From: Pseudisothecium myosuroides
Taxonomy: Eukaryota > Streptophyta > Bryopsida > Hypnales > Lembophyllaceae
NCBI GenBank assembly: GCA_951799445.1
Contig: OX637289.1
Coordinates: forward strand, 5,113,321-5,177,320
DNA length: 64,000 nt
Direction: 5' to 3'
Shown: positions 59,633 through 64,000 of the stretch, piece after piece
Layout: each line of letters starts with the position of its first letter
How positions within the stretch are numbered: the first letter of the stretch is position 1
Made by a program: the position numbers and the translations under genes
Notes under the pieces: model-generated
Database searches by the model: none
What the model was told of the DNA's origin: nothing
The model's input: the letters and a program-made list of their open reading frames with translations, nothing else

Positions 59633-60055
59633 AATTGGTTTGAATTTTCAATAGTATTTTGGAGACCAATGCTACTTTAATGAACAATGTTATATGTTGG
59701 AAGTTGAAATAGGACACATAGACAATTAAAACTTCTACATCTAATTGTGACTTTTTTGAAAAAATAACTTTTACATATTCTTGTCTAAATGCATGATCCT
59801 ATTCATGAGAGTTTAGGTTCATTTTAGAAAACATTTAATGGGAAGGAGACTTTGAATCAACAAAAATTATATGTAAGGAAGTAGTTTGAGCTTGCTCTTT
59901 CTTGAAAGTTAGCTACAAGGATAAAATTCTCTAGCATAATTGTTTATTTCTAGTGCTTTATAATTTCTAATTTATTTATACAAGTTCTAAAAAAGCATGC
60001 TAGAAAAATCTTAAATTTGCTACTAACTCATAATAATAATTTAATTATTGATAGT
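59633..60055. other. AT-rich intergenic, no gene seen
   Basis: Nothing recognised. Confidence 0.4.
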
Positions 60056-60059
60056 TTAA

Positions 60060-60973
60060 CCCCTTAAGGACCATAAGTGCAGATTTTGAACAACGAATGG
60101 AAATACATTCCCAAATCACCAAAATGCATTTTTTCATCCACCATTTTTTTCAGAGATTCTTGTATTAGTTCTTTAATATTTGTATATAATAGATTATGAG
60201 TACTTTGCTTTGCAAATATTCTATAATTCAAAGGATATTAGTAGGTCTGGCCTCAGAAAAAACTTTTTTAGTTAAAAAAAACAACCCTTCAAAAATGACG
60301 AATCAAAAAATAAAATAAAAATCTTCAAAAATCACTATGATTAGAATTTAGGATTTTGAACTTTAAAAAAGAAAATTCTTGTAAAAATCATAAATATTCA
60401 ATCTACAATTGATTTTAGAAGGAATTTTCAATTTCTGGCTTCAAATTATATTGTAAAATATTAGTTTGTGTAATTGTTGATCTAACCATATGGATGCAAT
60501 TTATAAATCATAATTTACAACTACTGTCTCAGGGTCATCATTAAAATATTGTTCTAAGTTGCATTTTATAATAGATCTTCACAATTTTGGAAATTTGGAC
60601 AACCCCATTATAGAAAATTTCAACCCTCTGGAAGGCTAGTCTAGAGTGATAAACCAAGCTATTTCAAAGCTTGGTCTGTCACTGGAAAAGTGCCGCACTG
60701 AGCAGTCGGCTCAATTGAATCTCGCCAAAATAGTCAAATTTCGCGATTTTTTTTTTAATTAATTTTTTTTTAAAGATTATTATTATTTTTAAAAATAAAT
60801 AAATTTTAAACTCTTAAAACTTGGGTCTTGCGCCACTGTCACTGCAATTTAAGGTGGGCAGAAATAGGGGGATAATGATTTTTTTAGCCCCCCAAAACCA
60901 AATTTCAGGGTATCTTGGAGGGCTGTGGAGCATCCCTCCAGAGGCCTGAAATTTTTTCTAATGCCTTGGTTCT
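60060..60973. mobile_element. Single-ended remnant of a TTAA element
   Basis: It starts with TTAA then CCCCTTAAGGACCATAAGTG, a clear family end, but no inverted partner was found before the next element begins at 60974. The interior includes a poly-A/T patch (60748-60810). The 3' limit is a guess. Confidence 0.35.
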
Positions 60974-60977
60974 TTAA

Positions 60978-61604
60978 CCCCTAAATGCACAAGGCCTGTT
61001 TTGAGCCTCTTGGAATTTGCTCTAAATTGAACAAAAAGTTAACATTTTGATAAGTTGAATCAATTTTTTTTGAATTGTAACCATACAAATTCAAACTAAA
61101 CATGTTAGAGATCACATAGGAAAAAAAAACACAACAATATCATTTAAGGATTGATGTTTGATCATTAGGGTGTTAAAACTATGAAAATCTTTGAGCTCTC
61201 TTTTTGCATCTCAAATCTAAAAAGTTCAAGACCAAAAAAATATGAGGTTCAAGGGCCTAACAAATATAGCCCCAATCAATTTATGACTTCTCAAAATCTA
61301 CTCTACAATTTTTTTAAATGAATTTCTAGTATGATTTTTTCTCCAAGACCTAGTGTATTTGAGGCTCATTTCCAAGAGCCCTCAACACTATGAAAAGTCA
61401 AGATTGCAATGGGTACCTTTGCACAAAATCTTGAATAGGAAAATCATAATCATTCATTTTCAAAATCGGATTTTTGATGCTAAAACTAGACTTCAAAAAG
61501 AATATTTCAAAAATATAAACTACTAAAAATAGCAATTAGGTAAGGTTTTATTTAACTTCAAAGCTTCTTTGACACCACATTTGGGTGCCTTGGGCATTTA
61601 GGGG
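60978..61604. mobile_element. TTAA-flanked TIR element, 627 bp
   Basis: Ends: TTAA then CCCCTAAATGCACAAGGC; GCCTTGGGCATTTAGGGG then TTAA. The 18-bp repeat has one mismatch. No coding capacity. Confidence 0.8.
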
Positions 61605-61796
61605 TTAAGGATTAATATGTGGGCTATACAATAAAAATAAGGAAAGGCTCTGGCATGTCATTACAATGATACAAAAAAAAGGAATGGATGATGTTATGGT
61701 GGATGACTTTAGTTGAGGATATCAAAAGCTAATCAACTTGCATATCAGATTATAAAGAAATCAAAAAATAGAATGGCAAATTTAATTATAAGGGCA

Positions 61797-61951
61797 ATAT
61801 TCCATGCACCATTTTAAAACCATGCGGTCTAAACCAATTAGGACAAGTATAGATTTTAGATGGCATGGTTTAAACCATTTTGGACAAGTATAGACTTCAA
61901 ACTGCATTGTCTAAAATATAAACATGCCGAAGTTGCGGAATGACTGCCATT
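61797..61951. mobile_element. Small MITE, family GTTAAAATGGYRGTAATCC, copy 3
   Basis: AAGGGCAATATTCCATGCAC at the left and GCGGAATGACTGCCATTTTAA at the right. It contains a doubled internal block (GGACAAGTATAGAxTT). Its terminal TTAA is the insertion point of the next element. Confidence 0.5.
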
Positions 61952-61955
61952 TTAA

Positions 61956-62986
61956 CCCCTAAAGGACCAACGTCCCCTCATAGGACACTTGGGATTTTGG
62001 ACAAGCTTGTGTGACCTCAAATTTTGACCTGATTTTTTGAAACATTTTTTAAAGATAAGGAATCACATTGGCTTTCTGAAAAAAAAAATTTCAATCAATG
62101 TCCAGTAGCAAAAGTTATGCCATCCAAAGTTTTAAAAGTAGTTCGCTAGAAAAAAAAAAAAAAAAAAATGACTTTTTTAATTTTTAATTTTTTCTGAAAG
62201 ATTATATTTTTGTCTACATTTGAAGCTTTGATTCATTTTATTTAGACTAATAATGAGAAAGTTATGGACAAGACTTTTTTTTTCACACTGTAGATGAACA
62301 ATGGAGTCCCTGCGTGCCCTCTGTTTGCTGGAGGATATTTGGAAGGAGCCAAGCACAGTGACGAAAATGTGTCAGAGGAAATTGGAATCTAGCGAAATTT
62401 CGCCAAAAATAAAAGCCCTGATTATGGACAATCTCATTTTTCGAGCAGTCTACGCATTTTTTTCAAAAAACACACTTATAGAATTCATTTTTGAATGCAA
62501 TTTTTGAAAAATTTCAATTTTTTTGACAAGGTTAAGTTTGTTGCAAGAACAATCTCATCATTGGGATTATGGTCTTTCAATTCTATCTTAGAGCTATTAA
62601 CAATTTAGTGTTTCTTTCAATCTCAGACCTACTTCTACTTCACAATTTTTTAATGAATAAAAATCAAGTGTTTTTTTTCTGAATTTTTTTTTACCGACTC
62701 TCAACTCAAATGTTCAACATAAAAAAATTTAAGCTCATGGTCTGCAGTACAAAAAGTTTCCACAAATGGAGGTCAAAGTCATCTAAAATTGCAGACCAAA
62801 GTTTAAAAAAAAAATTCCAACTTCCAACTTCATGAAATTTTAACTACATAATTTGCGATAGGTGAAGTACAAGATCCTTTGGTTAGATTCTAAAAAGAAA
62901 GATTTTTTTGGTTTCTTGAGTGACTGCACCAGAAATGGCAATTTTGAGTGGTTTTGGAGCTAGAAAATGCCTTGAGCATTTAGGAA
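61956..62986 (-). mobile_element. TTAA-flanked 930-bp family, copy f, with foreign insert
   Basis: TTAA then CCCCTAAAGGACCAACGTCC at the left; GCCTTGAGCATTTAGGAA then TTAA at the right (diverged). The interior is the family sequence in reverse orientation, interrupted at about 62272-62424 by unrelated coding-like sequence. Confidence 0.75.
62301..62424 (+). pseudogene. Coding-like fragment captured in a TTAA element
   Basis: It reads MESLRALCLLEDIWKEPSTV, TKMCQRKLESSEISPKIKAL on the plus strand, with composition unlike the host element. It is preceded by a T run and CACTGTAG, which would be a good 3' splice site. The words TTATGGACAA occur on both sides (62261 and 62422), as expected for an insertion with target duplication or a template switch. 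The source protein was not recognised. Confidence 0.4.
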
Positions 62987-62990
62987 TTAA

Positions 62991-63540
62991 CACAAATTCT
63001 CCATCAAAATAAACAATGTTGTTTGTGTTTATTTTGCAAGTCCTTGAAAGTAAGCTCAAGTATTGGACAAATCCAAGTTTGGAGGTATGGCCACTCTAAT
63101 AGTGAGTTGAATTTCCAACTGTAGGGCATCAAAGTTAACCCTACTTTTATGAAGTGAGTCAAATTTGCATTTGGAGACAGGGCTCATATTGAAGGATAGA
63201 GATGCTTGAATAAGGTAAGTACATCCAATTGTGACACCATCTATTCTCTAACGCCTAAAAAATGGACATGAACAAACATTTTCATGACTCAAAACCACCA
63301 CAACTTTCAAAAACAACCAATGAGTATTGAGACATTTTGTGCTCCAAGGGGGGTGATTCAAGGTAAGTTTGCTGTTATGGATTGGGTACCCTATATTCTC
63401 AATTGTGAAAATTTGTAAAACATTGAAAGTCAAAAAATCACAAACATCCTGGATTGCAAGTCTCTCTTTGAGTTCGCTAATCATCTCTTCAAATGTTTTG
63501 TTCATCCCACCACTGATACAGTAAGACTAGACAAAGTGTT
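62991..63540. other. Intergenic with an unassigned minus-strand frame
   Basis: A frame at 63505-63248 (MNKTFEEMISELKERLAIQD then VCDFLTF...) has a plausible helical start but a low-complexity end. I do not recognise it and cannot support it as a gene. Confidence 0.25.
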
Positions 63541-64000
63541 GCTGATTTAGGTGTCCAATTCTCCGTCCTTTGCTGCCTGCAAACGGCGCAAGTAGTGCAA
63601 CACACTGCGACCTGAATACGGGAAGTACCGTAGAACTCGGAAGCAGTGAAGCCCTCGTTTTAAACGGACTCCGGCTTTCCGATCCATTCAGTTACCTGTA
63701 GAACACAACAGTACCGTAGAATCGATTGGATCCAGATTGTGACGTCGTTCACGATACGTATGGCCAACGTCACATATATATATATACTCACATGCCCTAG
63801 CTAAAGGCGTTCCGCAACACTTTCTGCAGCTATGCAGATTCTGTAAAGGTTCTTCTCACGTTACTGCAATGACTGCTTCCTAGCTTCAGCACGAACTCTG
63901 TGACCAGAACCAGGTGGTGAGAATTGAACTGAGAAGTGACCAAAGTTAGTGCCCGACACTTTCTTATTACGGAGTATTATAAAGTCCTGAGTGCGGAGCT
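63541..64000 (+). promoter_or_regulatory. Possible promoter of a gene beyond the right edge
   Basis: Base composition shifts to mixed. TATATATATATA at about 63773-63785 is followed by transcribed-looking sequence with no long frame. A short repeat GTACCGTAGAA occurs at 63626 and 63713. No coding start within the window. Confidence 0.3.

Overview
The window is nuclear DNA from a land plant. It contains spliced genes with short GT-AG introns, three recognisable plant gene families and plant-type snoRNA genes, set in very AT-rich DNA full of short transposable elements. No LTR retrotransposon or intact transposase was seen. The species cannot be read from the sequence. A non-seed plant is possible, because TTAA-targeting elements with CCC termini are numerous here and are not a typical feature of flowering-plant genomes, but that is inference.

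Genes. SMG8, a nonsense-mediated decay factor, lies on the minus strand at 1-4448 and runs off the left edge; one of its introns appears to be of the GC-AG type. A polycistronic snoRNA locus lies on the plus strand at about 25.2-26.7 kb. It has telo-boxes and a TATA box, a clear U18 C/D snoRNA, and two related C/D-like RNAs, one with an antisense element to the conserved 18S rRNA segment ACTTCTTAGAGG. Directly downstream, 27.0-28.5 kb holds a tandem array of seven hairpins, each exactly 68 nt long, with compensatory stem changes. An intronless copper-radical (glyoxal/galactose) oxidase of 541 residues lies at 48.68-50.31 kb. Sucrose-phosphate phosphatase (SPP) lies on the minus strand at 52.9-55.9 kb in eight exons and has an unusual proline/serine/valine-rich C-terminal tail. 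Weaker items are a possible 108-codon gene at 46.8-47.1 kb, a first-exon-like segment at 32.7 kb, an orphan V-ATPase subunit E exon at 34.1 kb, and two small coding-like fragments at 16.2 and 62.3 kb.

Mobile DNA. At least eleven elements have terminal inverted repeats that start CCC just inside a TTAA at both ends, which is the signature of the piggyBac superfamily. Two of them can be checked against empty sites present in this same window. Other elements are a CACTA-type perfect foldback with a CAT target duplication, a Stowaway-like element with a TA duplication that hosts a nested TTAA element, two other small TA- or TTAA-ended MITE families, a family ending GTGATTGCAAGAAACACTTG, and a 1.7-kb double palindrome carrying a coding fragment. 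A degenerate tandem array (period about 130-160 bp) at 41.8-45.25 kb is split by two of these insertions.

Working together. The three protein genes belong to unrelated pathways (mRNA surveillance, extracellular oxidation, sucrose synthesis) and show no shared regulation. The most unusual parts of the window are the snoRNA-plus-hairpin locus and the TTAA element families.
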